Assembly: GCA_016214375.1 (NCBI GenBank)
Contig: JACROQ010000189.1
Coordinates: 1-12,496, forward strand
Length of the DNA stretch: 12,496 bases
From: Nitrospirota bacterium
GTDB taxonomy: Bacteria; Nitrospirota; 9FT-COMBO-42-15; HDB-SIOI813
Reading direction: 5' to 3'
Translations under genes and position numbers: made by a program
Notes under the pieces: model-generated
Databases searched by the model: none
Told to the model about the DNA's origin: nothing
What the model saw: the letters and a program-made list of their open reading frames with translations, nothing else
Shown here: in pieces, positions 1 to 6,998 of the stretch
How positions within the stretch are numbered: the stretch's first letter is position 1
How the letters are laid out: every line of letters begins with the position of its first letter

Positions 1-831
1 ATGGCATGGTTTTTTATCACCCTGCTGCCGACCACACTGATCCCGTTGAATGCGATATTACAGGAGAACAGGGGTTATCTGGCAGGGATCGGGTTCCCGA
101 TCTTTGCAGGGATCTGTATAGGAAGGCTGCCACGCCGGGCCTCGGTGCCGCTCTTACTGGTCGTAGTATCTCTTTGTTCCATTGCCACTATCCAGCGGAA
201 TCAAGTCTGGAAGGATGAGTATACCCTCTGGAGGGATGCTGTAGATAAGGCCCCCTATTCTGCAAGGGCCCATGATAATTTAGGTCTTGCCCACATCACC
301 AGGGGAGAGTATGGACGTGCCATCGATGAATTCAACAAGACCATAGAGATTCAACCCCGCTACTACCTTGCCTACTATAATGCCGGGGTGGTGTATCAGA
401 TGCAGAACAATCTGGATTCCGCCAAGTCTTCATATGAGGCCTGTCTCAGGATTAATCCGCAATATTTCCGTGCCTACTACAACCTTGGTATCTTATTCAA
501 GAAGGCAGGTGAACTGGATCAGGCAATCTCGAACTATGAGAAGGCCATCTCACTCGACCCGCGCCACCCCTTCGTGTACAACAACCTCGGTGTTGCTTTT
601 ACAGAAAAGGGGGAGAGAGACAAGGCGGAGTCCGCCTTTAAAAGGGCGACTGAACTTGATCCAGAATTTATAAAGGCATATTTTAACCTTGGGAATCTTT
701 ACTATAGGACAGGGAGGCATAACCTTGCGGCAGAGGCGTATCGCACGGTATTAAAGCTGCAGCCGGATTACAAGGAGGCGGAGAGGATGCTCAACGCTGC
801 CATGGGCACGGGGTCAGGTCTTGAATTTTGA
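1..831 (+). CDS. TMTC-like membrane TPR protein, C-terminal part (5' end outside window)
   Basis: The visible 276 residues begin in a hydrophobic region (about 1-64, two to three membrane segments). It contains an LIPLNAILQENRGYLAGIG stretch like the conserved loop preceding the TPRs in multi-pass TMTC/PMT-type proteins (DUF1736 style). Five TPR units of about 34 residues follow (about 88-121, 122-155, 156-189, 190-223, 224-257), with typical Y-N-L-G and A-x-x-x-Y/F-x-x-A positions and D-P or N-P at the turns. The ATG at base 1 lies inside the membrane region, so it is probably internal and the gene starts upstream. The last six codons (GSGLEF) and the stop lie inside the 25-bp palindrome at 810-866, so the native C-terminus has probably been replaced. 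Family members are membrane glycosyltransferase-like or scaffold proteins; the catalytic half is not visible, so no activity is assigned. Confidence 0.8.
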   Translation: MAWFFITLLPTTLIPLNAILQENRGYLAGIGFPIFAGICIGRLPRRASVPLLLVVVSLCSIATIQRNQVWKDEYTLWRDAVDKAPYSARAHDNLGLAHITRGEYGRAIDEFNKTIEIQPRYYLAYYNAGVVYQMQNNLDSAKSSYEACLRINPQYFRAYYNLGILFKKAGELDQAISNYEKAISLDPRHPFVYNNLGVAFTEKGERDKAESAFKRATELDPEFIKAYFNLGNLYYRTGRHNLAAEAYRTVLKLQPDYKEAERMLNAAMGTGSGLEF

Positions 832-866
832 TATAGTAAACATATCAAAATTCAAGACCTGACCCC
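810..866. repeat. Perfect 25-bp palindrome, 7-nt loop (REP/RAYT-type end suspected)
   Basis: Bases 810-834 are the exact reverse complement of 842-866, with AGTAAAC between. The arm begins GGGGTCAGGTCTTG. From memory, GGTCAGGTCTTGAATTTTG-like sequence often flanks REP-associated IS200-type transposases in environmental genomes, but no transposase lies in this window and that link is inference. The left arm encodes the last six residues and stop of the TPR gene. It could also act as a hairpin between two convergent genes. Confidence 0.85.
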
Positions 867-876
867 AAACCAAATA

Positions 877-898
877 GGCGGGATTTTCTAATCCCGCC
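877..898. terminator. Short GC-rich hairpin at the 3' end of the propeller gene
   Basis: GGCGGGATT (877-885) pairs perfectly with AATCCCGCC (890-898) over a TTCT loop. The stop codon of the minus-strand gene (888-890) lies in the hairpin, which starts inside its last codons. The T-run on either strand is poor, so termination is plausible but unproven. ATAGGCGGGA (875-884) also matches the end of element D (9436-9445), so this may be a relic of that repeat. Confidence 0.4.
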
Positions 899-2834
899 GC
901 ACATAGCGTAGAATAAAGAATGATGCAAGTGATATAACAAATGCAGCAGAGAGCCCTGCTGCGAGTTTTTGCAGCAACGTGGCGTACACAAAAAACCAGG
1001 CGGTGCCAACGGCAGGGAGGAGGGCTATTCTCACTGGAAATTTTAAGTATCCATGATTTGCTATAAAATGGGCCAGCGGAGGACTGAACCGGTAGTATAA
1101 TGATACAAACCACCTCCCAGGGCTATGTGTCAAAAGATACTGATCCCGGAACTCCCTGAGTGCCTCCACGTGCCGCTCAAACGGGCTCCCATAGGCCGCC
1201 GTGGCTATAAAACATGCCTCTCCAAGCCGCTGCCCGGCGACCAGCAGGGACTGTAGATCCAGGAAACCTCCAATGAAAAAGATATTATACTGATCTTTGG
1301 CAAGCGCATTTCGACTGTCTTGCCAGAGAAGATAGACATGCCCTTCGTTATCTATGGACATCACCGGGTTAACAGAGTCACCAGACGGCACAGGATAATC
1401 AAGTCTTATATCCGGATCTTGCCATGAATTTTCCTTACCTTTCCCGATGGAAAAATTAAAAAAGATGTCTGATGTGCCGGAGCGGTTATCGAGCCAGGCC
1501 ACAAACATATCTCCCAAGTTGTCGACCTGGATTAAGGGAGACGATGCGTTTGTATCCCCTGCGGGTATCCCGGTATCCAGACGGATATTTCCCTTTGTGT
1601 CGAGAAAGGACCTCCCAAAGTCCACAGAATGGTTGAAGTATATATTGTCATTAGGATCGATAAGCTTAGAAGCCCCGCGATTGTCTGTCCACACGATGCC
1701 AATCACCCCTTTGGTGTTATTGGCGATGGCTACATCAACTACCTGAGCCTTTATCTTGGGAGTATCTATACGCTGGTCCTTTTCATCCCAGTTGGCGCCA
1801 AAGTCTAATGAGCGATTAAAATAGACATCCCTTGTCCCATCTGAGGCAAATTCCTCCCCCCTCGCTGCCCGTCCTGCATTGTCCAGCCACGCTGCATAGA
1901 CATGTCCACTGGAATCACTGCTGATTGCCGGAGGCGAAAAGAACAGGTATCCGCCAACAGGCGCTGTGTCGATACGGACTGCCTTTGAGCCCCACTTTGC
2001 GCCATGGTCACTGGATACATTAAAGTATATTCCAGGGAATACCTCCTCTTCAGGTATGTTCCTGTTATCCTGCCAGGCCACATAGACATGGCCCCCCTTA
2101 TCCGTTGAGATGACAGGATATATAGCAGGGAATGTCCCTGTGGATATCCCGGTATTGATCCGCTCCTCGGGGGTCTGATAATAGGTGATGGGGTTTCCAA
2201 AGGTTGGTTTGATGCTAAAGTCTACATGAAGTGATCTGAAGTATACCTCATAAACACCGGCCTTGTTCCTGTCATCATTCCACACGGCATAGACGTTTCC
2301 ATTTTCATCACAGGCGATCCGGGGGTTGATGGAATTCCCTACAGCGGGATTGTCTGAATCAAGACGTTCATCCGTAAATTCGGGATACCATGATAGACCA
2401 TAATCTTCGGAGTACCGGAAATAGATGTCGAGTTTTCCCGTCCCGGCCTTAAACGCCCTGTCGTCGCCCCATACGACATAGACATGTCCAGAGTTGTCAG
2501 AGCAGATATCAGGGGACAGTGCATCTCCTGGCTCGGTACCCTGGGGCCGTGGAAAACCGGTGGGGATGGGAACAGCACGCGGCTGCCACCCTGTCTCTGA
2601 AAAGAAGGTGTTTGCATAGATACTCGGAGACCCTCCCCTGTTGTCACTCCACGCGACGTACACATGTCCATTCTGGTCTACACCCATCCGGGGGGCTATG
2701 GCATTGTTCGGGGTGGAGAGCACAGGGAGGTCCACCCTTGTATCCCTGGCATCAAAATCTACGGCAGAGGCGGTACCGTACAGCAGAACAGATGACAGAA
2801 TGGCTGTGACTATGAAAACGCGGCCTTTGGACAT
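888..2834 (-). CDS. Secreted/anchored eight-repeat propeller-like protein with CFI-box C-terminus
   Basis: This 648-residue protein starts with a signal peptide (MSKGRVFIVTAILSSVLLYG, likely cut after ASA at 22-24). Eight degenerate repeats follow, each centred on D-x-x-G-x-V-Y-x-x-W-x-D-x-R and usually followed by a D/N-I/V-Y-F-N strand. The W residues are near 62, 122, 185, 254, 316, 382, 447 and 504. This resembles BNR/sialidase-like beta-propeller repeats, but sialidase catalytic residues were not identified and no enzymatic role is claimed. At 541-550 is CFIATAAYGS, followed by V-x-x-L-R-x-F-R-D and Y-Y-R-F-S-P-P: the CFI-box C-terminal domain. Two hydrophobic segments (about 601-621 and 625-643) and a basic end RYVRRD suggest membrane anchoring or sorting of an exported propeller. 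The ATG is preceded by AAGAGG and abuts the upstream DUF4416 stop (TAAATG), so the two are translationally coupled. Confidence 0.8.
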   Translation of the reverse strand: MSKGRVFIVTAILSSVLLYGTASAVDFDARDTRVDLPVLSTPNNAIAPRMGVDQNGHVYVAWSDNRGGSPSIYANTFFSETGWQPRAVPIPTGFPRPQGTEPGDALSPDICSDNSGHVYVVWGDDRAFKAGTGKLDIYFRYSEDYGLSWYPEFTDERLDSDNPAVGNSINPRIACDENGNVYAVWNDDRNKAGVYEVYFRSLHVDFSIKPTFGNPITYYQTPEERINTGISTGTFPAIYPVISTDKGGHVYVAWQDNRNIPEEEVFPGIYFNVSSDHGAKWGSKAVRIDTAPVGGYLFFSPPAISSDSSGHVYAAWLDNAGRAARGEEFASDGTRDVYFNRSLDFGANWDEKDQRIDTPKIKAQVVDVAIANNTKGVIGIVWTDNRGASKLIDPNDNIYFNHSVDFGRSFLDTKGNIRLDTGIPAGDTNASSPLIQVDNLGDMFVAWLDNRSGTSDIFFNFSIGKGKENSWQDPDIRLDYPVPSGDSVNPVMSIDNEGHVYLLWQDSRNALAKDQYNIFFIGGFLDLQSLLVAGQRLGEACFIATAAYGSPFERHVEALREFRDQYLLTHSPGRWFVSLYYRFSPPLAHFIANHGYLKFPVRIALLPAVGTAWFFVYATLLQKLAAGLSAAFVISLASFFILRYVRRD

Positions 2835-3359
2835 TTATAGAACCTCTTCCCTTACCCTGTTGAACATATCGATATATTCCCTGCTCCCATAATCCGGATA
2901 GGTGTGGGGAAGGGATTGATAACTCTTGCCTCTGTAATAGAGCGTGACCTCGGCGTATATCCCATTTCCAATATAGATCCTGTGACAGTAGTTCTTTGTT
3001 GATGCAAGCACTACCTTGGCTAAGGTCAGGTACCCCGGGTCTATGTTAATAGGCCTCCCGGGTATAGCGGCATCGGCACTGGTTCTAAAATCAGCCTCAA
3101 GGTCGTTGGTCATATTCTTGATGTTAGAAAGGGTGTCAGGCAGTATATGCCTCTCAAAAAAGAGAAACTGCCTCTTTAAGCCTGTCCCCATCTCCTTCTT
3201 ATAATATCGCGTATGGGCCCAGGGGGATATCTCACTGACAAAATCCACAGGTCCGAAGGACAGCGATAGCCTTTCTCTCGCGGCATGGATAAGCCTTTCC
3301 TCCCTGCTGAGCAGGGCTGTAAACAGCTTGGCCTCTTCAACCGGTTTTATAAGACCCAT
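2835..3359 (-). CDS. DUF4416 family protein
   Basis: The protein is 174 residues from the chosen ATG (3357-3359), beginning MGLIKPVEEAKLFTALLS as family members do. A TTG 12 codons upstream (3393-3395) is also in frame, but its extra residues look unlike the family. The conserved core G-R-P-I-N-I-D-P-G-Y-L-T-L-A-K-V-V-L-A-S-T-K lies at about 101-122. It is followed by H-R-I-Y-I-G-x-G-I-Y-A-E-V-T-L and, near the end, P-H-T-Y-P-D-Y, all typical of DUF4416, whose function is unknown. No signal peptide or membrane segment is seen, so it is probably cytoplasmic. It is the first gene of a two-gene minus-strand operon with the propeller protein, stop and next start adjoining. No strong ribosome-binding site was found. 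Confidence 0.8.
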   Translation of the reverse strand: MGLIKPVEEAKLFTALLSREERLIHAARERLSLSFGPVDFVSEISPWAHTRYYKKEMGTGLKRQFLFFERHILPDTLSNIKNMTNDLEADFRTSADAAIPGRPINIDPGYLTLAKVVLASTKNYCHRIYIGNGIYAEVTLYYRGKSYQSLPHTYPDYGSREYIDMFNRVREEVL

Positions 3360-3414
3360 AGAGATAGAATAATCTATATTGCAAGAATTGTGCAAGTGAG
3401 AGAGTCTGGCTAAT

Positions 3415-3617
3415 GATATCCTCGTGAAAAGTTTCGACAGCGGACGGCTTCGTAAAAAACTCCATCACCCACAAAAGTGGGTACCTGAAGGCGCACAAAT
3501 CCTGAGGAATGAGGCGTACTTGTAGTTACGCCGCAATGACGAAGGATGCAGTGCAACGCCGCACGACCCATTGCATTTACTTCGTAGCAATGGGTACCCC
3601 GCTTTTTACGAAGCCGT
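3415..3617. mobile_element. MITE-like inverted-repeat element A
   Basis: The ends ACGGCTTCGTAAAAA (3444-3458) and TTTTTACGAAGCCGT (3603-3617) are perfect inverted repeats. A weaker outer copy of the left end (from 3415, with GTGAAAAGTTTCGACA) matches the equivalent part of element B. The core 3488-3563 is identical over 76 bp to 6429-6504 in element B. Two extra hairpins are present only here: ACCCAC-AAAA-GTGGGT (3467-3482) and ACCCATTGC/GCAATGGGT (3566-3574 with 3587-3595). No open reading frame of note and no clean target duplication was seen (at most TAAT on both sides). It fills most of the gap 3360-3687. Confidence 0.75.
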
Positions 3618-3623
3618 TAATAG

Positions 3624-3652
3624 TTGTTTAATAATTACAAGCCTGCTATAAT
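3624..3652 (+). promoter_or_regulatory. Sigma70-type promoter with extended -10 for the sensor gene
   Basis: TTGTTT (3624-3629), a 17-bp spacer and TATAAT (3647-3652), with TG one base upstream of the -10 (TGCTATAAT), form a good extended -10 promoter. Transcription would start near 3659, giving a leader of about 30 nt before the ATG at 3688. It begins seven bases after the end of element A. Confidence 0.65.
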
Positions 3653-3687
3653 TACCTAATTTATTTTTATAACCCAGAATAATATCA

Positions 3688-5736
3688 ATGAGCATTCAGA
3701 AAAAGGTGATCATAGCCATACTGGCGACAGGTTTTATCGCCCTTTCCATAGGGCTATCCCTGACATACTATCAGGTGAAAAATATCCTGACAGAGGCCAT
3801 AGGCAGGGACTTCGCAGAGATTGCCAAGAAGTCTGCCGAGAGATTTGACGTGGCCGTGAAGGAAGAGATCGATACGTTCCGGAGGATGTCGGAGGATCCG
3901 GCCTTAATCAAGGCAGTAAAGGAAAAAGACAAGGATGCCATCGGGCTATATCTCACACACTATCTTAACTACGCAGAAGAAAGGCAAGAACACCTTGCAA
4001 TCTTCGTTGTCGATGCGGAGGGCAGGATTATTGCCGATGGTAAACGGATGCCAGAGAACAAGCCTGATCAGCCGGATGAGACCTGGTGGAGGGTGGTCTA
4101 CAGCGGCGGCGCCGGAAAACTCTATGCCAGTGATATCTATCTCGATAAACTGACCGGCAATAAGGCATTCGATCTCGGCGTCCCTGTTTTCGATGCTGCA
4201 ACAGGCAGGATCACAGGCGGTATCCGGACGATTATGAACGTGGATGCCTTCTTCCATTTCATCAGGGATACGAGTTTCGGGGAGACAGGGCACGGCATGA
4301 TTGTGGACTCTGAGGGCACCCCCTTGATATGTTCCATCCTCCCCCTTGTGGAACATTCGATGAACAGGCCCCTTATTCATCTGATCACCAGTAAGGGAGG
4401 AGGGTGGGGTGTTACTGAGGATGATGCCCATGGAGGGAAAGACTCCATCGTCGGTTTTAGTCCCTTAGTATATATGAACTCCCTTGGCCGGGAAAGCCTC
4501 GGAGGCCATCAGTGGTATACATTCATACGACAGGATACTGAAGAGACTTTTACCCCGGTAAACAGGCTCCTGCTGAAGGTCCTCCTTTTTGAGTCCATAC
4601 TCGTTTTCACCCTCTGTGCCTTCGGCGTTTATATTGTGCGAAGGCTTCTCCTCAAGCCCATCAACATCCTGACTGAAGAGGTGGAACGGATCGGCAAGGG
4701 GAACTTTGAGCATAAGATCGATATCCATACCGGAGATGAGATAGAGTCTCTTGCTAAAGGGTTTAACAAGATGGGCGAGGCATTGAAGGGATTCTATTAT
4801 GATTTGGAAGAGAAGATCAGGGAAAGGACTGCGGCGCTGAAGGCGTCAGAGACAAAGTACAGGGCGTTGATGGAGCAGGCCTACGACGCGATATTCCTTG
4901 TAAACCCGGACAATGGGCGGATTATGGAGGTAAACCTGCAGGCAGAGATGTTGACCGGTCTCTCCAAAGAAGAGCTCCTCAATATCAAGTATTGGGATCT
5001 GTACCCGCAGCACATGGGGAACCAGGCAGTGGAACAGTTCAATAAGGGGATAAAGAGGGGTTTCACGACCCTCCACGATGTCCCCATCAAGAAGGGAGAC
5101 GGGGAGACGGCATGGGTGGATATCAGTGCGAGGATAGTCGGATACAATAATGTAAAGGTCTATCATACCGTGATGAAAGATATTACAGAGAGAAAGAAAG
5201 AGGAGGAGAGGCTGAGCATGACGAGCGAGCAGCTTGCCCGCTCCACGATGGTGATGCTTGAGCAGGATACGAGGCTTGAGACGATCAAACAGGAGATGAA
5301 CTCTCTGATCAAACATCTCAACATGTCTGAGATACTCGTTGTCTTATCGAAGGCAATCTTTGATCTGCTGGGGATTACGAAAATCGCCCTGTTTGAACAG
5401 ACCGGAGAGATCATACAATGCACCTGGATTCATGGTGTGGAGAACAAAAGATTGCTCCAATTAACAATCTCCATTGAAGAGGAGGACCCGATAATCTCTG
5501 CCATCAGGGATTTGAGGGTCGTAAAGAAGGGGGATATGGCTAAGAAGAGTCCGATAGACAGATATTTCAGGGACTGGATCGTGTTTCCTTTGCGGGGTAA
5601 AGACAGGGTGGTCGGCGCCTTTGTGGCAGATACAAGCGGGACAGACCCGGGGGAGAAGCTATTGCAGTCTTTTGTGGATGTCGTGGCCATGGTGTTGGAA
5701 AAAGATAGTGTGATCAAAAGGGCGAAAAGTACTTGA
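3688..5736 (+). CDS. Membrane sensor: Cache-HAMP-PAS-GAF, no output domain
   Basis: The 682-residue protein has membrane segment 1 at about 7-28, an extracytoplasmic double-Cache-like region (about 35-290, with FVVDAEGRIIADGK and GHGMIVDSEGTPLI), and membrane segment 2 at about 293-317. A HAMP domain (about 318-370, LLKPINILTEEVERIGKGNF), a short coiled coil, a PAS domain (about 388-500, ending MKDITERKKEEE), a second coiled coil (about 500-545) and a C-terminal GAF-like domain (about 546-675) follow. Proteins of this design normally end in a histidine kinase, GGDEF or methyl-accepting output module; here the stop follows directly after the GAF region. It may signal through a partner or be a truncated kinase. 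Its stop codon lies inside the -35 box of the rplM promoter. The ribosome-binding site is weak. Ligand unknown. Confidence 0.85.
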   Translation: MSIQKKVIIAILATGFIALSIGLSLTYYQVKNILTEAIGRDFAEIAKKSAERFDVAVKEEIDTFRRMSEDPALIKAVKEKDKDAIGLYLTHYLNYAEERQEHLAIFVVDAEGRIIADGKRMPENKPDQPDETWWRVVYSGGAGKLYASDIYLDKLTGNKAFDLGVPVFDAATGRITGGIRTIMNVDAFFHFIRDTSFGETGHGMIVDSEGTPLICSILPLVEHSMNRPLIHLITSKGGGWGVTEDDAHGGKDSIVGFSPLVYMNSLGRESLGGHQWYTFIRQDTEETFTPVNRLLLKVLLFESILVFTLCAFGVYIVRRLLLKPINILTEEVERIGKGNFEHKIDIHTGDEIESLAKGFNKMGEALKGFYYDLEEKIRERTAALKASETKYRALMEQAYDAIFLVNPDNGRIMEVNLQAEMLTGLSKEELLNIKYWDLYPQHMGNQAVEQFNKGIKRGFTTLHDVPIKKGDGETAWVDISARIVGYNNVKVYHTVMKDITERKKEEERLSMTSEQLARSTMVMLEQDTRLETIKQEMNSLIKHLNMSEILVVLSKAIFDLLGITKIALFEQTGEIIQCTWIHGVENKRLLQLTISIEEEDPIISAIRDLRVVKKGDMAKKSPIDRYFRDWIVFPLRGKDRVVGAFVADTSGTDPGEKLLQSFVDVVAMVLEKDSVIKRAKST

Positions 5737-5761
5737 CAGGAAGTATATAAATCAATAAAAT
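5733..5761 (+). promoter_or_regulatory. Near-consensus sigma70 promoter for rplM-rpsI
   Basis: TTGACA (5733-5738), exactly 17 bp, then TAAAAT (5756-5761). The -35 box contains the TGA stop of the preceding sensor gene. The predicted start near 5768 leaves a leader of about 20 nt containing GAGGAGAGG, too short for a folded L13-type leader regulator. Confidence 0.8.
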
Positions 5762-5787
5762 GTATTGTTTGTGTGAGGAGAGGTTAA

Positions 5788-6231
5788 ATGACAAAGACAA
5801 TTTTTGCAAAGGATGAAGAGGTAAAAAGGGATTGGTATGTTGTGGATGCAGACGGGAAGGTCCTTGGAAGGCTATCCACCCAGGTGGCCTCCATCCTCAG
5901 GGGAAAACATAAGCCCATATTTACTCCCCATGTGGATACCGGAGACTTTGTTATCGTGGTCAATGCAAGCAAGGTACGGCTTACAGGACAGAAGCGGGAA
6001 GACAAGGTCTATTATTATCATACAGGATATCCTGACGGACTCAAGAGCATAGGGATGGGAAAACTGCTTGAAAAAGACCCTGAAAAGTTGTTCATGCGTT
6101 CCATAGGCGGGATGTTGCCGAAGAACAAGCTTGGACGGGCAATGCTGAAAAAACTGAAGGTATATAGCGGGCCTGAGCATCCGCATGAAGCCCAGATGCC
6201 AAAACCATTAACGACAGATGGCGGGAATTAA
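5788..6231 (+). CDS. rplM: 50S ribosomal protein L13
   Basis: L13 is an early-assembling protein of the large ribosomal subunit that binds 23S rRNA. The 147-residue product has the family hallmarks: W-Y-V-V-D-A-D-G-K-V-L-G-R-L near the N-terminus (16-29), RGKHKPIFTPHVDTGDFVIV (38-57), and the signature around 107-135 with GGMLPKNKLGRAML and VYSGPEHPHEAQ. Length is normal (about 142 in E. coli). The ATG follows AGGAGAGG at a good distance. It is first in a two-gene operon with rpsI, as in most bacteria, but here a 316-bp gap filled by two inverted-repeat elements replaces the usual short spacer. The TAA stop overlaps the first AAACTT repeat (6230-6235). Confidence 0.98.
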   Translation: MTKTIFAKDEEVKRDWYVVDADGKVLGRLSTQVASILRGKHKPIFTPHVDTGDFVIVVNASKVRLTGQKREDKVYYYHTGYPDGLKSIGMGKLLEKDPEKLFMRSIGGMLPKNKLGRAMLKKLKVYSGPEHPHEAQMPKPLTTDGGN

Positions 6232-6235
6232 ACTT

Positions 6236-6367
6236 GATGAACTCGTAAAAAGTCGCCAGAAGCACTATTTGTCATTCTGAGCGAAGCGAAGAATCTGATA
6301 AAACAATGAGTTATCAGATTCTTCGCTTCGCTCAGGGTGACAGTGAAGGACTTTTTACGAGTTCATC
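6236..6367. mobile_element. MITE-like element 1 (132 bp), between rplM and rpsI
   Basis: Perfect 19-bp terminal inverted repeats GATGAACTCGTAAAAAGTC (6236-6254) and its complement (6349-6367) are flanked by direct repeats AAACTT (6230-6235, 6368-6373), a 6-bp target duplication. Inside is a 25-bp perfect stem (6277-6301 with 6311-6335, 9-nt loop) containing GAGCGAAGCGAAGAATCT. It can extend through G-T pairs to 6271/6341. There is no coding capacity. A second copy in reverse orientation is at 9553-9684 and differs at four positions. Confidence 0.9.
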
Positions 6368-6373
6368 AAACTT

Positions 6374-6527
6374 GAAGGCTGTGTAAAAAGTTTCGACAAC
6401 GGACGGCTTCGTAAAAAGCTCCATATGCAAGGCGCACAAATCCTGAGGAATGAGGCGTACTTGTAGTTACGCCGCAATGACGAAGGATGCAGTGCAACGC
6501 CGCAGATGGACTTTTTACGAAGCCGTC
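6374..6527. mobile_element. MITE-like element B (154 bp), between rplM and rpsI
   Basis: The right end CTTTTTACGAAGCCGTC (6511-6527) pairs imperfectly (14 of 17) with the outer left end GAAGGCTGTGTAAAAAG (6374-6390). It pairs perfectly with an inner copy GACGGCTTCGTAAAAAG (6402-6418), so the left end is doubled. Flanking AAACTT copies (6368-6373, 6528-6533) mark the insertion. The 76-bp core 6429-6504 is identical to 3488-3563 of element A and includes GGCGTA/TACGCC, a 6-bp hairpin. It lacks the two extra hairpins of A. Confidence 0.85.
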
Positions 6528-6547
6528 AAACTTGATATGAGGAGATT

Positions 6548-6940
6548 ATGAACGTATCCCAATATTATGCAACAGGAAAGAGGAAAAATGCGATAGCGAG
6601 GGTGTGGCTAAAGCCTGGGGAAGGGAAGATCATTGTCAATGACAGGAAGGCAGAAGATTATTTCCCACGAATTACCCTCATGGCCACGGTGAAACAGCCG
6701 CTCGAAGTAGTGAGTACAACGGATAAATTTGACATCTATGCCAATGTGAGCGGTGGTGGAATTGCAGCGCAGGCCGGTGCCTTAAGGCACGGGATAGCTA
6801 AAGGTCTGCTTGAGGTTGACTCGGCATTCAGGGCCCCATTAAAGAAAAAAGGTTTTCTTACCCGGGATTCCCGAGAGAAGGAGAGAAAGAAGTACGGGCA
6901 GAAGGGGGCAAGAAAGAAATTCCAGTTTTCAAAGAGATAA
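6548..6940 (+). CDS. rpsI: 30S ribosomal protein S9
   Basis: S9 sits in the head of the small subunit, its C-terminal tail reaching towards the P-site tRNA. The 130-residue product (standard length) shows Y-Y-A-T-G-K-R-K-N-A-I-A-R-V (6-19), the signature G-G-G-I-A-A-Q-A-G-A-L-R-H-G-I-A (69-84), LTRDSREKERKKYGQKGARK (104-123), and the terminal basic F-S-K-R. The ATG is preceded by TGAGGAG at a short spacing. The ribosome-binding site and last spacer bases appear to be native, and everything from 6236 to 6533 looks inserted. Expression probably depends on read-through from the rplM promoter across about 300 bp of hairpin-rich DNA; no convincing internal promoter was found. An intrinsic terminator follows 20 nt after the stop. 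Confidence 0.98.
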   Translation: MNVSQYYATGKRKNAIARVWLKPGEGKIIVNDRKAEDYFPRITLMATVKQPLEVVSTTDKFDIYANVSGGGIAAQAGALRHGIAKGLLEVDSAFRAPLKKKGFLTRDSREKERKKYGQKGARKKFQFSKR

Positions 6941-6960
6941 GATTACAATTCTTTTGTGGA

Positions 6961-6994
6961 GGGGAAGGTTTACACATAGACCTTCCCCTTTTTT
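6961..6994 (+). terminator. Intrinsic terminator after rpsI
   Basis: GGGGAAGGT (6961-6969) pairs perfectly with ACCTTCCCC (6980-6988), followed directly by six T (6989-6994): a textbook Rho-independent terminator ending the rplM-rpsI operon. Element C starts five bases further on. Confidence 0.92.
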
Positions 6995-6998
6995 ATGA

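Noticed and set aside
3360..3395. TTG start adding 12 residues to the DUF4416 protein, and a partial palindrome TTGCA-N7-TGCAA at 3379-3395 as an operator
   Set aside because: The family normally starts at the MGLIKPV-like position; the palindrome arms are only 5 bp and no regulator is nearby.
3411..3622. TAAT direct repeats as a target duplication for element A
   Set aside because: Only four bases match and the 6-bp rule seen for elements 1 and 1' is not met, so the boundary of A stays uncertain.
3946..4431. Minus-strand frame of 161 codons inside the sensor gene
   Set aside because: It overlaps a well-supported domain-bearing gene and shows no family features.
6236..6533. Repeats between rplM and rpsI as a CRISPR or as small RNA genes
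   Set aside because: There are no regularly spaced direct repeats with unique spacers; terminal inverted repeats and target duplications explain the structure better.
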